A DNA stretch of 64,000 bases from Erwinia oleae (GTDB lineage: Bacteria > Pseudomonadota > Gammaproteobacteria > Enterobacterales > Enterobacteriaceae), in assembly GCF_000770305.1 (NCBI RefSeq), contig NZ_JNVB01000015.1, positions 1 to 64,000 on the forward strand, given 5' to 3'. Positions 40,921 through 53,797 of this stretch are shown here, piece after piece. Within the stretch, counting starts at the first letter, position 1. Each line of letters begins with the position of its first letter. The notes under the pieces are model-generated. The model was not told the DNA's origin. It ran no database searches and worked only from the letters and a program-made list of their open reading frames with translations. The position numbers and the translations under genes were made by a program.

Positions 40921-42150
40921 TCAGCCAATCGCGCCCAGCCGATCCTCGCTGCCCTGGGTTTTGGGTAACAAAAACAGCGTGGCGACGATATCCAGCAGGT
41001 AGATAAGCGCCAGCAGAGTAATGGCGGCAACAAAAGAGAGCTGGCTGGCGAGCATACCGATCACCAACGGGCCGAAGCCGCCGACGCCGCGCCCCAGATT
41101 AAACAGCACGTTCTGCGCCGTGGCGCGCGCCTGCACCGGGTAGGTGTCGGAAATCAGCGCGCCGTAGCCGCCAATCATGCCATTAACGAACATCCCCATA
41201 ACCGCGCCGCTGAACAGCATAATCGTGGGGTCGCGGAGCTGCGCGTAAATCACCACCATAATCACTGCGCCGAACTGATAAAGCAGGAAGATTTTCCAGC
41301 GTGCGAAGCGATCGGCCAACATGCCGAACAGCCAGATACCAAAGATCATGCCGACGACCGTCACCGCCGTCCACAGGCCTGATTTTGTCAGCGTAAAACC
41401 AAAACTGGACGAGAGATAGCTCGGCATCCAGATCATCAGCCCGTAATAGCCGAAGTTCTGTACCGAGCAGAGGATCAGAATGCCAAGGCTGGCCTTCGCG
41501 GTGGCGGCATCTCTGAACAGCAGCTTCAGGCGTGCGGAGAACGACAGCGTCTGGGTGTTTTTTTGCGCGCGGGTGAAGCCTTCAGGCTCGCCTGCGCCCC
41601 GTCGGATAAAAAATGACACCAGCGCAGGAAACAGCCCGACCAGAAACATACCGCGCCAGCCGATAACGTCCAGCAGCAGCGGCGTAATAAACGCCGCCAG
41701 CAGCACGCCGAGCTGCCAGCCAATACCCACCCACGCCGACGCGCGATTGCGCTTATTGGCCGGCCAGGCTTCGGCGATCAGCGCCATACCGATACCGAAC
41801 TCGCCGCCCAGCCCGACGCCCGCCAGCGTGCGGTAGATCAACAGATCCCAGTAGCCCTGCGCCACCGCACACAGGCCGGTAAACAGCGAAAACATCAGAA
41901 TGGTGAAGGTCAGCACGCGAATGCGCCCCAGCCGATCGCTGAGGTGGCCAAAAATGATGCCACCCGCCACGGCGCCAATCAGCGTCCAGGTGACCAGCGA
42001 ACCGGCCTGAGAAGCATCCAGCGCCAGCGAAACGCTGATGGCAGGCAGCATAAAGCCAAGAATAAGCAGATCGAAGCCGTCCATTGCATAACCGCTGACG
42101 GCGGCCAGCATGGCCTTCGCGGGCGTGGTGCCCGGCTGCTGAGAAGTCAT
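40921..42150 (-). CDS. MFS transporter, aromatic acid:H+ symporter-like
   Basis: The 409-residue, twelve-helix facilitator has helix 1 motif GYAMDGFDLLILGF, loop GHLSDRLGRIRVL and RTLAGVGLGGEFGIG, typical of AAHS-type carriers for aromatic or other organic acids. The substrate cannot be deduced. It is convergent with yieH (adjacent stops) and tandem with phoU, from which it is separated by a long palindrome. Confidence 0.8.
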   Translation of the reverse strand: MTSQQPGTTPAKAMLAAVSGYAMDGFDLLILGFMLPAISVSLALDASQAGSLVTWTLIGAVAGGIIFGHLSDRLGRIRVLTFTILMFSLFTGLCAVAQGYWDLLIYRTLAGVGLGGEFGIGMALIAEAWPANKRNRASAWVGIGWQLGVLLAAFITPLLLDVIGWRGMFLVGLFPALVSFFIRRGAGEPEGFTRAQKNTQTLSFSARLKLLFRDAATAKASLGILILCSVQNFGYYGLMIWMPSYLSSSFGFTLTKSGLWTAVTVVGMIFGIWLFGMLADRFARWKIFLLYQFGAVIMVVIYAQLRDPTIMLFSGAVMGMFVNGMIGGYGALISDTYPVQARATAQNVLFNLGRGVGGFGPLVIGMLASQLSFVAAITLLALIYLLDIVATLFLLPKTQGSEDRLGAIG

Positions 42151-42233
42151 GTGCGTTCCCTGTCTGAATAAATGTGCGGCAAGTATAATTTTGCAGACGC
42201 AGCCATTCCAGAGGAAAACGCGGAGGCGGAGAA

Positions 42234-42259
42234 ATCAGGCCGGATTAATCCGGCCTGAT
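42234..42259. terminator. 26-base perfect palindrome downstream of phoU
   Basis: The palindrome is centred on GGATTAATCC with arms ATCAGGCCGGATT / AATCCGGCCTGAT. It lies 5 bases after the phoU stop and probably ends the pst transcript, although no T-tract follows it on the minus strand; it may instead protect the 3' end. Confidence 0.6.
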
Positions 42260-42264
42260 AAGGA

Positions 42265-42999
42265 TCAGGCGGGCGTGCTGCTGCTGTCGTCGCCGGTAAG
42301 CAGTTTATCAAGCTGGTCGCCACCGACGTGGCGGAAGTCCTGACCTTTCACGAAATAGAAAATGATTTCACAGATGTTCTGACAGCGGTCGCCAATACGC
42401 TCAATGGCGCGTGCGCAGAACAACGCGGTCAATACGCTGGGAATAGTGCGCGGATCTTCCATCATGTAGGTCATCAACTGGCGGACGATGCCTTCATATT
42501 CCTGATCCACCTTTTTGTCTTCCCGATAGATTTCGATCGCCGCATTCAGATCCATACGCGCGAAAGCGTCCAGCACGTCGTGCAGCATCTGGATGGTGTG
42601 GTGCCCCATCGACTCCAGACTCACCAGCAACGGCTGGTGCGACTGACCAAATTTTTCCAGCGCGGTGCGGCTAATTTTTTCCGCCACGTCGCCAATACGC
42701 TCCAGTTCGGAGATCGTTTTGATGATCGCCATCACCAGCCGCAGATCGCTGGCGGTGGGCTGCCGCTTGGCGATAATGCGCACGCAGGCTTCATCAATCG
42801 ACACTTCCATCATATTCACTTTCTGATCGCCGTCTATGACCTGCTGCGCCAGTTCGCCGTCCTGATTATGCATCGCGGTGATCGCATCGGTCAGCTGCTG
42901 CTCCACCATGCCGCCCATGGTCAGCACCTGGGTACGAATGTGCTCCAGCTCGGCGTTAAACTGCCCGGAGATATGTTTGTTCAGATTCAGGTTATCCAT
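42265..42999 (-). CDS. phoU: Phosphate signalling protein PhoU
   Basis: The 244-residue, all-helical metal-binding protein contains two PhoU domains (metal-site motifs [10 protein letters not shown] and [10 protein letters not shown]). It links the Pst transporter to the PhoR sensor and limits Pho activation. It is the last gene of the pstSCAB-phoU operon. Confidence 0.95.
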   Translation of the reverse strand: MDNLNLNKHISGQFNAELEHIRTQVLTMGGMVEQQLTDAITAMHNQDGELAQQVIDGDQKVNMMEVSIDEACVRIIAKRQPTASDLRLVMAIIKTISELERIGDVAEKISRTALEKFGQSHQPLLVSLESMGHHTIQMLHDVLDAFARMDLNAAIEIYREDKKVDQEYEGIVRQLMTYMMEDPRTIPSVLTALFCARAIERIGDRCQNICEIIFYFVKGQDFRHVGGDQLDKLLTGDDSSSTPA

Positions 43000-43016
43000 C
43001 GTGTTCTCCAGTCAAA

Positions 43017-44711
<1,695 letters not shown>

Positions 44712-44715
<4 letters not shown>

Positions 44716-45674
44716 GAGCGCGCTCCTTCATTTTTCGCCAGCCGCAGGATCATAAATTTAGAGCAGGCCAGCACGATAAACGTAATGATAAACAGGATCA
44801 GTCCCAGCTCCATCAGCGCGGCGGTATGCACGCCGGATTCCGCCTCGGCAAACTCATTCGCCAGCGCGGAGGTAATGCTGTTGCCCGGCATAAACAGCGA
44901 GGCGCTGTCCAGTTGCCAGGTGTTGCCGATAATAAAGGTGACCGCCATGGTTTCACCCAGCGCGCGGCCAAGACCAAGCATGATGCCGCCAATCACGCCG
45001 TTTTTAGTAAATGGCAGCACGATGCGCCAGATAACTTCCCAGGTGGTACAACCGATGCCGTAGGCTGATTCCTTCATCATCACCGGGGTTTGTTCGAACA
45101 CGTCGCGCATCACCGAAGCGATATAAGGAATGATCATAATGGCAAGAATGATGCCGGCGGCAAGTATGCCGATACCAAAGGCCGGGCCGGAGAACAGCGC
45201 GCCGACGATGGGGATATTCGCCATCAGGTCGCCCAGCGGCGTCTGGAAATACGTGGCAAACAGCGGGGCAAAAATAAACAGTCCCCACATGCCATAAACA
45301 ATACTGGGGATCGCCGCCAGCAGCTCTATCGCCACGCCAAGCGGACGACGCAGCCAGGCCGGCGCCAGTTCGGTCAGAAACAGCGCAATGCCAAAGCTCA
45401 CGGGAACGGCAATGATCAGGGCGATAAGGGAAGTCACAACGGTGCCGTAAATCGCCACCAGCGCGCCAAACTGCTCGCCAGGCGCATCCCAGGTTTTGGT
45501 CCACAAAAAGGAAAAGCCGAACTTCTGTATGCTGGGCCAGGAGGAGATGATAAGCGAGACAATAATCCCACCGAGCAGCAACAGCACCACCAGCGCCGCC
45601 AGCTTAACCAGCGCGCCAAACAGAATGTCACCTTGCTTTCCGGGAGCCTTGAAAGTCGACCTGGTTGCAGCCAT
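44712..45674 (-). CDS. pstC: Phosphate ABC transporter permease PstC
   Basis: The 320-residue permease has six helices and the signature loop [36 protein letters not shown] and the substrate-path residues [19 protein letters not shown]. It follows pstS in the operon after a 76-base gap, usual for this locus because the binding protein is needed in excess. Confidence 0.94.
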
Positions 45675-45750
45675 AGCGTTCTCAATGTCGGAAGTGTTGA
45701 GGCGGACTGAACGCCGCCTCGCGGTATGGGCGAATAGCTCCGCCGTAGCT

Positions 45751-46791
45751 TTAGTACAGCGCTTTGCCGCTGCTGTCTTTCACGTTGGTTTTCCAGGCTG
45801 CGCGAACCTGCTCAACCACGGTATCCGGCAGTGAAGCGTAGTCAAGGCTGCTGGTGGTTTTGCCGCCGTTTTTATACGCCCAGTCGAAGAATTCGAGCAC
45901 CGCTTTGCCTTTTTCAGCGTTCGCCTGATCTTTATGCACCAGGATGAAGGTGGTTGAAGTGATCGGCCATGCGTTATCGCCTTTCTGGAAGGTCAGATCC
46001 TGGGCGAAAGATTTGCTCCAGTCAGCGCCTTTCGCCGCATCGCTGAAGCTCTGCTCACCCGGTTCGACCGCTTTGCCATCGGCATCTAACAGTTTGGTAT
46101 AGGCCAGACTGTTCTGCTTCGCGTAGGCGTATTCCACATAGCCGATGGAGCCTGGCAGACGCTGAACAAACGCGGCGACGCCATCGTTGCCCTTGCCGCC
46201 CAGGCCGGTTGGCCAGTTTACGGTGTTGCCTTTGCCCACTTTGCTGCTCCAGTCGCTGTTCACTTTTGCCAGGTAGCTGGTGAAGACGAAGGAGGTGCCG
46301 GAACCGTCCGCGCGACGCACCACGTTGATGTTGCTGTCAGGCAGTTTCACGCCAGGATTCAGCTTTGTGATCGCCGGATCGTTCCATTTTTTGACCGTGC
46401 CGAGATAGATATCGCCAACGGTTTTGCCATCCAGCGTCAGCTGGCCGGATTTCACGCCAGGGATATTTACCGCCAGCACCACGCCGCCGATGACGGTCGG
46501 GAACTGGAACAGACCGTTTTTCGCTAAATCTTCATCTTTCATTGGCGCATCGGAGGCACCAAAATCCACGGTTTTGGCGATGATCTGCTTCACGCCGCCG
46601 GATGAGCCAATCCCCTGATAGTTAACCTGAGCACCCGTCGCTGCGTTGTAATCTGCCGCCCACTTATTATAAACCGGCGCCGGGAAAGTCCCGCCCGCAC
46701 CGGTGAGATTGGTGGCGGCAAGGGCAGATACCACGCTCAAGGAAAGAGCCGCTGTCACGCACTGTACCAGGGTTTTTTGCATCAGAGTCAT
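45751..46791 (-). CDS. pstS: Phosphate-binding periplasmic protein PstS
   Basis: The 346-residue high-affinity phosphate binder has a signal peptide cleaved near SALA and a mature start [20 protein letters not shown]. Phosphate ligand segments GAGGTFP, GASDAPM and RADGSGTSF are all present. It is the first gene of the pst operon, under two Pho boxes. Confidence 0.95.
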   Translation of the reverse strand: MTLMQKTLVQCVTAALSLSVVSALAATNLTGAGGTFPAPVYNKWAADYNAATGAQVNYQGIGSSGGVKQIIAKTVDFGASDAPMKDEDLAKNGLFQFPTVIGGVVLAVNIPGVKSGQLTLDGKTVGDIYLGTVKKWNDPAITKLNPGVKLPDSNINVVRRADGSGTSFVFTSYLAKVNSDWSSKVGKGNTVNWPTGLGGKGNDGVAAFVQRLPGSIGYVEYAYAKQNSLAYTKLLDADGKAVEPGEQSFSDAAKGADWSKSFAQDLTFQKGDNAWPITSTTFILVHKDQANAEKGKAVLEFFDWAYKNGGKTTSSLDYASLPDTVVEQVRAAWKTNVKDSSGKALY

Positions 46792-46865
46792 ATTCCCTCC
46801 GGGGGATTAAAAGTCGGGCCGTATGCCGTTTTAATAAGAATATTGATTGCTGCTGGAGGCAAAAT

Positions 46866-46916
46866 AGGACAGTTTCGTGACAGTAAAATGTACGCAATAT
46901 GACAGTTTTATTACAG
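46866..46916 (-). promoter_or_regulatory. Two tandem Pho boxes upstream of pstS
   Basis: On the minus strand CTGTAATAAAACTGTCAT (46916-46899) and CTGTCACGAAACTGTCCT (46883-46866) match the PhoB consensus of two CTGTCAT half-sites 11 bases apart. The boxes start 33 bases apart, three helical turns. They sit 75-125 bases before pstS. The rest of 46792-47091 is the divergent rhaT promoter region. Confidence 0.85.
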
Positions 46917-47091
46917 CCCGCAGGGCGATCGGCAAATTGTGATCGCTGTCAGCGGCACCCGCTGAATTCTGCCAGCTTTACCCGTTTAGCGGCACTCCCC
47001 TGAAGGTTAGCCTGTTCCCTGCTCTTTAGACTCACCAGCATCAGGATCTGTTTATCCGATCCGGCCACCTCAAAAAGAGTGAGGAAAAAGA

Positions 47092-48126
47092 ATGAGCAAC
47101 GCAATCACCATGGGAATTATGTGGCACCTGATCGGTGCCGCCAGCGCGGCCTGCTTTTACGCCCCGTTTAAAAAAGTTCGTCACTGGTCCTGGGAAACCA
47201 TGTGGTCAGTCGGCGGTATCGTTTCATGGCTTATCCTGCCGTGGGTGGTCAGCGCGCTGCTGCTGCCGGATTTTTGGGCCTACTACGGATCTTTCAGCAC
47301 CGCCACGCTGCTGCCGGTGTTTCTGTTTGGCGCCATGTGGGGGATCGGCAATATTAATTACGGCCTGACCATGCGCTACCTCGGCATGTCGATGGGCATC
47401 GGCATTGCCATCGGCATTACGCTGATTGTCGGCACGCTGATGACGCCGCTGATGAACGGGAAATTCGACGTATTGATGGGTACGCAGGGTGGCCGGATGA
47501 CGCTGCTTGGCGTGCTGGTGGCGGTGGTTGGCGTGGCGATCGTCACCCGCGCCGGGCAGCTTAAAGAGCGCAAGATGGGCATTAAAGCGGAAGAGTTCAA
47601 CCTGAAAAAAGGCCTGCTGCTGGCGATAATGTGCGGCATTTTCTCGGCAGGCATGTCTTTCGCCATGGACGCGGCGAAACCGATGCACGAAGCGGCAGCC
47701 AGCCTTGGCGTCGATCCGCTCTACGTTGCTCTGCCGAGCTATGTGGGGATTATGGGCGGCGGCGCATTAATTAACCTGGGCTTCTGCATTATTCGCCTGG
47801 CAACGGTGAAGACGCTGTCGGTCAAAGCCGATTTCTCGCTGGCTACGCCGCTGATTATCGCCAACGTGCTGCTTTCCGCGCTGGGCGGTCTGATGTGGTA
47901 TCTGCAATTTTTCTTCTATGCGTGGGGCCACGCGCGGATCCCGGCGCAGTACGACTATATGAGCTGGATGCTGCATATGAGTTTTTACGTGCTGTGCGGC
48001 GGGCTGGTTGGGCTGGTAATGAAAGAGTGGAAAGCGGCCGGCCGCCGTCCGGTAAGGGTGCTGGGAATTGGCTGTATGGTTATCATTCTGGCGGCGAATA
48101 TTGTCGGTCTGGGAATGGCGAACTGA
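47092..48126 (+). CDS. rhaT: L-rhamnose-proton symporter
   Basis: The 344-residue, ten-helix carrier opens [20 protein letters not shown] and contains [16 protein letters not shown] and [17 protein letters not shown], all characteristic of RhaT. It imports rhamnose. It lies beside rhaR as in E. coli and is expected to be controlled by RhaS. Confidence 0.95.
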   Translation: MSNAITMGIMWHLIGAASAACFYAPFKKVRHWSWETMWSVGGIVSWLILPWVVSALLLPDFWAYYGSFSTATLLPVFLFGAMWGIGNINYGLTMRYLGMSMGIGIAIGITLIVGTLMTPLMNGKFDVLMGTQGGRMTLLGVLVAVVGVAIVTRAGQLKERKMGIKAEEFNLKKGLLLAIMCGIFSAGMSFAMDAAKPMHEAAASLGVDPLYVALPSYVGIMGGGALINLGFCIIRLATVKTLSVKADFSLATPLIIANVLLSALGGLMWYLQFFFYAWGHARIPAQYDYMSWMLHMSFYVLCGGLVGLVMKEWKAAGRRPVRVLGIGCMVIILAANIVGLGMAN

Positions 48127-48127
48127 A

Positions 48128-48976
48128 TCAGGACGTTAACGCAAACTGTTGACGCCACAGCCGTGGCGTCACGCCCGTCTCTCGGGTGAACGCGACAGAA
48201 AAATAGTTACTGTCTTCAAAGCCACACTGCGCAGCGATGTCGCTGATTAACAGGTTACTGTGGCGGAGTAAGTACTGCGCCTGGCAAATGCGCATCTGGC
48301 GCAGATACTGACTGATGGTCATGCCGGTTTGCTGACGGAAAAGCTGACGTAAACTCCGTTCCGCCACCTTATGATGATGGCAAAAAAGCGCAAGATCGAA
48401 CGGCACATCGAGACTGTTTCCCAGCGCGGCCATCAGCAAATCCAGCTTCTCTTCCTCCCGCAAACCCGTCGCATTCACCGCCTGATAGCGATGCCGACGC
48501 AGGTTAATCACCAGTTGCAAAAACAGGCTTTCCGCCAGGCAGCATGACAGGGCATCCGTCTTTGAGCTTTCCTGCGCCAGCTGGCTGATGATTTGCCGTG
48601 CCTGCGCCATACCCTGACTGCTCAGTCGCCAGCGCGGATCGCCGCTCTGCGCGGTTCCGCTGCTTAACAGATCCTGCCAGTCGACGTTGAGTTGCAATCG
48701 CTCCGGACAGTAAATGATGTTGTGCAGCACCAGGCCGTTTACCGATTCGTAGCGGTGGCGATCGTCGGCGCGGATATAAAACAGGTCGCCGCAGGTGATA
48801 AGCCACGGGCGATCGTTAAGAATATGCAGCCCGTTGCCGCGCCATACCAGCACCAGCTCGCAAAATTCATGGCTGTGTTCGGCAAAAACATTTTGCGGAT
48901 AGCGATCGGCCACCACCACCGACTGCGCGGCAGACGCAAAGAAATCGGTTTTTTTGAGGATTAACTGAGTTGACAC
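48128..48976 (-). CDS. rhaR: L-rhamnose operon activator RhaR (AraC family)
   Basis: The 282-residue protein has an N-terminal cupin sensor ([35 protein letters not shown]) and a C-terminal AraC double helix-turn-helix (about 175-275: [34 protein letters not shown]). It activates rhaSR in response to rhamnose. The start is GTG 48976, seven bases after GGAGA. Confidence 0.92.
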   Translation of the reverse strand: MSTQLILKKTDFFASAAQSVVVADRYPQNVFAEHSHEFCELVLVWRGNGLHILNDRPWLITCGDLFYIRADDRHRYESVNGLVLHNIIYCPERLQLNVDWQDLLSSGTAQSGDPRWRLSSQGMAQARQIISQLAQESSKTDALSCCLAESLFLQLVINLRRHRYQAVNATGLREEEKLDLLMAALGNSLDVPFDLALFCHHHKVAERSLRQLFRQQTGMTISQYLRQMRICQAQYLLRHSNLLISDIAAQCGFEDSNYFSVAFTRETGVTPRLWRQQFALTS

Positions 48977-49048
48977 AGCGTATCTCCGCAGCTCGACAGC
49001 CCGCGATTATTACCCATCTGCGCAAAAAAAACGGTGACTCGATTCGCG

Positions 49049-49885
49049 TTACGGCCCGTGCCGCTCCAACCCCTGACGAACGGCGCGCGGAGAGCAGCCA
49101 AACTCACGCTTGAACAGCGTTGAGAAGTGATTGCTGTCGCCAAAACCGCATTGAAACGCGATATCCGTAACGCTCTCCTCGCCGTGACGCAGCAGATGGC
49201 GCGCTCTGATCAGGCGCAGACGATTGAGGTAGCGCTGCGGCGTCAGTCCCGTTTGCTGTTTAAGCTGGCGATGGAGCGTACGCAGGGAGAGCGTGAAGTT
49301 GTCGGCAAGATATTCCCAACACACCTCCTCGGCGAAATGCTCCTCCAGCCAGGCGATCAGGTGGTTCAGACGTCCCTCAGGCTCGTCGGTCTTCTCCGCC
49401 AGACCGGCCTGACGCAGCAGCACCAGCAACTGCATAAAAAGAATTTCACGGTTAGCGACGGTGTGAGGATCGCTTTCGTTATCCATGCCAACAAAGCGTT
49501 CGATAATCTCTTTCACCTGATGCAGCACGCGCTGATTCACACGCCAGTGCGAAGGATAAACGCTGTCCTTCTCAGCGGGCAGCAGCTTTTCAACCCCGGA
49601 CAGGAAACAGAAGGCATCCGGCGCGCGATAAAGCACGTTGGTCAGAAACAGATTTTCAGTATGTTCATAGAGATGGCGATCGTGATCGCGCACGAAGCAG
49701 ACCGATCCGCCGCTCAGCGTGTAGGGCAGGCCGTTAAAAACATGCGTACCGGTACCGCGTTCGACGATAACGATTTCGAAAAAATCATGATGATGTTCAG
49801 GAAACGCCGACTGCGGAAGACGAGGTTCAATCGCCACTGAAGCCTGCGCGGAAGGGAAAAAATCAACGCCATGCAGTACCGTCAT
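49049..49885 (-). CDS. rhaS: L-rhamnose operon activator RhaS (AraC family)
   Basis: The 278-residue protein has the same architecture as RhaR: sensor part with [24 protein letters not shown]-binding part with [17 protein letters not shown] and [20 protein letters not shown]. It activates rhaBAD and rhaT with rhamnose. Transcribed with rhaR (72-base gap) and divergently from rhaB. Confidence 0.94.
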   Translation of the reverse strand: MTVLHGVDFFPSAQASVAIEPRLPQSAFPEHHHDFFEIVIVERGTGTHVFNGLPYTLSGGSVCFVRDHDRHLYEHTENLFLTNVLYRAPDAFCFLSGVEKLLPAEKDSVYPSHWRVNQRVLHQVKEIIERFVGMDNESDPHTVANREILFMQLLVLLRQAGLAEKTDEPEGRLNHLIAWLEEHFAEEVCWEYLADNFTLSLRTLHRQLKQQTGLTPQRYLNRLRLIRARHLLRHGEESVTDIAFQCGFGDSNHFSTLFKREFGCSPRAVRQGLERHGP

Positions 49886-50054
49886 CGTAACCTCCCATCA
49901 CCAAAAGATGGGATGATGGTAGAGAATGCTTCTCAACTCCACCTTAAAATCCTGACAAAAAAAAGCGTAAAACCTGTTTTTTTTCAAAGAAATGCTGTCA
50001 TTTATCCAGAAATGCGAGTGGGGTCACAGGCGGATTTTTATCCAACGTGCATCC

Positions 50055-50101
50055 GTTTTCAGGCAGGCCAGGCGCGCGCGTCGACTGGCCTGCCTGAAAA
50101 C
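50055..50101. repeat. 17-base perfect inverted repeat in the rhaS-rhaB intergenic region
   Basis: The arms GTTTTCAGGCAGGCCAG and CTGGCCTGCCTGAAAAC match perfectly, separated by a 13-base GC-rich loop (50072-50084). It lies between the rhaS start and the CRP/RhaS sites of rhaB. It is not a usual terminator because no T-tract follows. It could insulate the divergent promoters or be a mobile palindrome. Confidence 0.75.
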
Positions 50102-50196
50102 TGTGAGCTCTCTCGCATCTATCTTTGCTTCCTTGCCAGCCTGTTCTGACGGCTGTCAGTAGCATGAAGGCACCCCCAGACGCCGGTTTTTACACT
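50102..50196 (+). promoter_or_regulatory. rhaB: rhaB promoter with CRP and RhaS sites
   Basis: A CRP site TGTGAGCTCTCTCGCA (50102-50117; one core mismatch) is followed by RhaS half-sites around GCTTCCTTGCCAGCCTG (50127-50143) and CTGTCAGTAGCATGAAGG (50153-50170). The latter differs only slightly from the E. coli half-site CTGTCAGTAACGAGAAGG. A likely -10 is TACACT (50191-50196). The order and spacing repeat the E. coli rhaBAD promoter. Confidence 0.75.
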
Positions 50197-50227
50197 GATG
50201 GGAAACGATCCCAATAAGGACTCCATC

Positions 50228-51700
50228 ATGACTCTTCGCCATAGTGTTGCCGTTGACCTGGGCGCCTCCAGCGGCCGCGTGATGCTGGCGCGTTTTGATA
50301 CTCTCACTCAGCGGCTCTCTTTGCGGGAGATCCACCGTTTCGCCAACTGCCTGAAACGCGTTGAAGGCCATGACACCTGGGACGTGGACGCGCTTGAAGC
50401 TGAAATCCGTTTCGGCCTGCAAAAAGCCTGCGATGAAACCCCGCATATCGACAGCATCGGTATCGACACCTGGGGCGTGGATTATGTGCTGATCGATAAC
50501 GCCGGAAACCGCGTCGGTCTGCCTTTTTCCTATCGTGATAACCGCACCGACGGCGTGATGGCGCAGGCATGCAACGAAATCGGCCGTGAGGAGATCTATC
50601 ACCGCAGCGGTATTCAGTTTTTACCCTTTAATACCCTTTATCAGCTTCGCGCGCTGGCAGAGCAGCAGCCGGCGTGTCTGGACGCCGTCGCTCACGCGTT
50701 GCTGATCCCGGACTATTTTTGTTTCCGCCTGACCGGCGCGCTGAACTGGGAATACACCAACGCCACCACCACGCAGATGGTGAACATCAACACGGACACC
50801 TGGGATCGACGGCTGCTGGCGTGGACGGGCGTGCCTGCGCACTGGTTCGGCACGCCAACGCATCCGGGCAATGTGATTGGCGAATGGCGGTGCCGCGCGG
50901 GAAGAAGCGTGCCGGTGGTCAGCGTGGCAACGCACGACACCGCCAGCGCGGTGTTCGCGGCGCCGCTGGCGGGCAGCGATGCCGCCTGGATCTCTTCCGG
51001 CACCTGGTCGCTGATGGGGTTTGAGAGCAAAACGCCCTGCACCAGTGAAGCGGCGCTGGCCGCCAATGTCACCAACGAAGGCGGGGCGGAAGGACGCTAT
51101 CGCGTGCTGAAAAATATTATGGGTTTGTGGCTCCTTCAGTGCGTCATGCGAGAGAGAGCGATAACCGACCTGCCCGATCTGATTGCCCGCGCGCAGCAGA
51201 TCCCCGCCTGCCGCTTTGTTATCAATCCCAACGACGATCGCTTTATCAACCCGGCAAGCATGTGCGGTGAAATTCAGGCCGCCTGTCGTGAAAACCACCA
51301 GCCGGTGCCTGAGTGCGACGCTGAACTGGCGCGCTGCATATTTGACAGCCTGGCGCTACTTTACGCCGATGTCTCAGCCGAACTGGCCGCCCTGCGAGGG
51401 CGTCCATTCAGCAGCCTGCATATCGTTGGCGGTGGCTGCCAGAACCATTTTCTTAACCAGCTTTGCGCCGATGCCTGCGGTATCGAGGTGATTGCCGGGC
51501 CGGTAGAAGCCTCCACGCTGGGCAATATCGGCTGCCAGCTTATGGCGCTGGACGATATCCACGATGTCGATGCCTTCCGCGAGGTGGTACGCCACAACAG
51601 CGATCTCACCCTGTTTTCTCCTGATTCAGAGAGCGAAATTGCCCGCTTCGTCGTGCAGTTTCGGCAAAACCGTCAAACACGTAAGGAGCTTTGCGCATGA
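50228..51700 (+). CDS. rhaB: Rhamnulokinase
   Basis: The 490-residue FGGY-family kinase phosphorylates L-rhamnulose at C1. [14 protein letters not shown] forms the phosphate loop near residue 10, and [11 protein letters not shown] carries the general base Asp near 237. The C-terminal [14 protein letters not shown] belongs to the ATP site. ATG 50228 follows AAGGA; the earlier in-frame start at 50198 lies in the promoter leader. The stop overlaps rhaA (ATGA). Confidence 0.95.
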   Translation: MTLRHSVAVDLGASSGRVMLARFDTLTQRLSLREIHRFANCLKRVEGHDTWDVDALEAEIRFGLQKACDETPHIDSIGIDTWGVDYVLIDNAGNRVGLPFSYRDNRTDGVMAQACNEIGREEIYHRSGIQFLPFNTLYQLRALAEQQPACLDAVAHALLIPDYFCFRLTGALNWEYTNATTTQMVNINTDTWDRRLLAWTGVPAHWFGTPTHPGNVIGEWRCRAGRSVPVVSVATHDTASAVFAAPLAGSDAAWISSGTWSLMGFESKTPCTSEAALAANVTNEGGAEGRYRVLKNIMGLWLLQCVMRERAITDLPDLIARAQQIPACRFVINPNDDRFINPASMCGEIQAACRENHQPVPECDAELARCIFDSLALLYADVSAELAALRGRPFSSLHIVGGGCQNHFLNQLCADACGIEVIAGPVEASTLGNIGCQLMALDDIHDVDAFREVVRHNSDLTLFSPDSESEIARFVVQFRQNRQTRKELCA

Positions 51701-52953
51701 CCACTCACATCGAAAAAGCCTGGGAACTGGCAAAACAGCGTTTTGCCGCAGTAGGGATTGATACCGATGAGGCGCTGCGGCAACTGGATCGCCTGCCCGT
51801 TTCCATGCACTGCTGGCAGGGCGACGATGTTGCCGGGTTTGAAAACCCGGAAGGCGAGTTGAGCGGCGGAATTCAGGCCACCGGCAACTATCCGGGCAAA
51901 GCGCGTAACGCCATCGAGCTTCGTGCCGATCTCGACCAGGCGCTGAGCCTGATCCCGGGCCCGAAGCGCCTGAATCTGCACGCGATTTACCTGGAATCCG
52001 ACGCGCCGGTCGCACGCGATGAAATCAAGCCGGAACACTTTAAAAACTGGGTCGAATGGGCGAAAACCCGCAAAATGGGGCTGGATTTTAACCCTTCCTG
52101 CTTCTCGCATCCGCTGAGCGCGGACGGCTTTACGCTCTCCCATGCCCGTGACGACATTCGCCAGTTCTGGATCAACCACGTGAAGGCAAGCCGCAAAGTC
52201 TCGGCCTGGTTCGGCGAGCAGCTCGGCACCCCGTCGGTGATGAATATCTGGGTGCCGGACGGGATGAAAGATATCACCGTGGATCGTCTTGCGCCGCGCC
52301 AGCGACTGCTGGCGGCGCTGGACGAGGCGCTCGCTGAGAAGCTTAACCCGGCGCACCACATTGATGCCGTGGAAAGCAAGCTGTTTGGCATCGGCGCGGA
52401 AAGCTATACCGTCGGCTCCAACGAGTTTTGCCTCGGCTATGCCGCCAGCCGCCAGACCGCGCTCTGTCTGGACGCAGGCCACTTTCATCCCACGGAGGTC
52501 ATCTCCGATAAAATCTCCAGCGCCATGCTTTACGTGCCGCGTCTGCTGCTACACGTCAGTCGCCCGGTGCGCTGGGACAGCGATCACGTGGTGCTGTTGG
52601 ATGACGAAACCCAGGCGATCGCCAGCGAAATCGTTCGTCATAACCTGTTTGACCGCGTCCATATCGGCCTTGATTTCTTTGATGCCTCAATTAACCGCAT
52701 CGCCGCCTGGGTTATCGGCACCCGCAATATGAAAAAAGCCCTGCTGCGCGCCCTGCTGGAACCCACGGAACAGTTAAGACAGCTTGAACAGGCAGGCGAT
52801 TACACCGCCCGCCTGGCGCTGCTCGAAGAACAGAAATGTCTGCCGTGGCAGGCGGTGTGGGAGATGTACTGCCTGCAACACGATACGCCAGCGGATGCCA
52901 CGTGGCTTGCCGCCGTTCGTCACTATGAACAACACATATTAACCCAGCGTTAA
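51697..52953 (+). CDS. rhaA: L-rhamnose isomerase
   Basis: The 418-residue TIM-barrel metalloenzyme converts L-rhamnose to L-rhamnulose. [30 protein letters not shown] and [15 protein letters not shown] carry the metal and substrate residues. It starts inside the rhaB stop codon, a coupled arrangement as in E. coli. Confidence 0.95.
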   Translation: MTTHIEKAWELAKQRFAAVGIDTDEALRQLDRLPVSMHCWQGDDVAGFENPEGELSGGIQATGNYPGKARNAIELRADLDQALSLIPGPKRLNLHAIYLESDAPVARDEIKPEHFKNWVEWAKTRKMGLDFNPSCFSHPLSADGFTLSHARDDIRQFWINHVKASRKVSAWFGEQLGTPSVMNIWVPDGMKDITVDRLAPRQRLLAALDEALAEKLNPAHHIDAVESKLFGIGAESYTVGSNEFCLGYAASRQTALCLDAGHFHPTEVISDKISSAMLYVPRLLLHVSRPVRWDSDHVVLLDDETQAIASEIVRHNLFDRVHIGLDFFDASINRIAAWVIGTRNMKKALLRALLEPTEQLRQLEQAGDYTARLALLEEQKCLPWQAVWEMYCLQHDTPADATWLAAVRHYEQHILTQR

Positions 52954-52962
52954 GGAGCCGCC

Positions 52963-53787
52963 ATGCAACGCATTCTTTCTTCATGGTTTATTCAGGGGAT
53001 GGTGAAAGCCACCAGCGATATGTGGCTGAAAGGCTGGGACGAACGCAACGGCGGCAATATCAGTTTGCGCATTGATGCAGAGGACGTTGAACCCTGGCGC
53101 GACGAGTTGGTAAAAGCGCCGCGCGTGGTTGAACTGAGTCAGCCTGCCCGCGATCTGGCAGGCTGCTGGTTCCTGGTCACCGGCTCCGGAAAATTTTTCC
53201 GCAACGTTCAGTTCGATCCGGCGGACAGCCTGGCGCTGCTGCAAATTACCGAAGACGGCATGGCTTACCATATCCACTGGGGATTGGTTAATGGCGGACT
53301 GCCGACCTCCGAGCTGGCGTCGCACCTTCAGTCTCATGCCGTACGTAAAGCGGTGTCCGGCGGCCTTGACCGGGTGATCATGCACTGCCACGCGACGAAT
53401 TTAATCGCCCTGAGTTACGTGCTGCCGCTTGATGTTCCCACCTTTACCCGAAAACTGTGGGAGGGCAGCACCGAATGTCTGGTGGTATTCCCGGACGGTA
53501 TCGGCATCGTGCCGTGGATGGTGCCGGGCACAGACGGCATCGGTTCCGCCACGGCGGAGCAGATGCGCGCGCACAGCCTGGTGCTGTGGCCGCACCACGG
53601 CATTTTTGGCACCGGCCCAACCCTTGACGAAGCCTTCGGCCTGATTGATACCGCAGAAAAAGCGTCAGAAATCCTGGTGAAGGTTTACGCGATGGGCGGC
53701 ATGAAGCAGACCATCACCACCGCGGAACTGATTGCGCTTGGCGAGCGTTTTGGCGTGACGCCGTTGGCGTCAGCATTGAAGGATTAA
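52963..53787 (+). CDS. rhaD: Rhamnulose-1-phosphate aldolase
   Basis: The 274-residue class II aldolase splits rhamnulose-1-phosphate to dihydroxyacetone phosphate and L-lactaldehyde. Catalytic Glu117 and zinc ligands His141, His143 and His212 are all in place. It lies 9 bases after rhaA. Confidence 0.95.
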   Translation: MQRILSSWFIQGMVKATSDMWLKGWDERNGGNISLRIDAEDVEPWRDELVKAPRVVELSQPARDLAGCWFLVTGSGKFFRNVQFDPADSLALLQITEDGMAYHIHWGLVNGGLPTSELASHLQSHAVRKAVSGGLDRVIMHCHATNLIALSYVLPLDVPTFTRKLWEGSTECLVVFPDGIGIVPWMVPGTDGIGSATAEQMRAHSLVLWPHHGIFGTGPTLDEAFGLIDTAEKASEILVKVYAMGGMKQTITTAELIALGERFGVTPLASALKD

Positions 53788-53797
53788 GGAGCAGATC

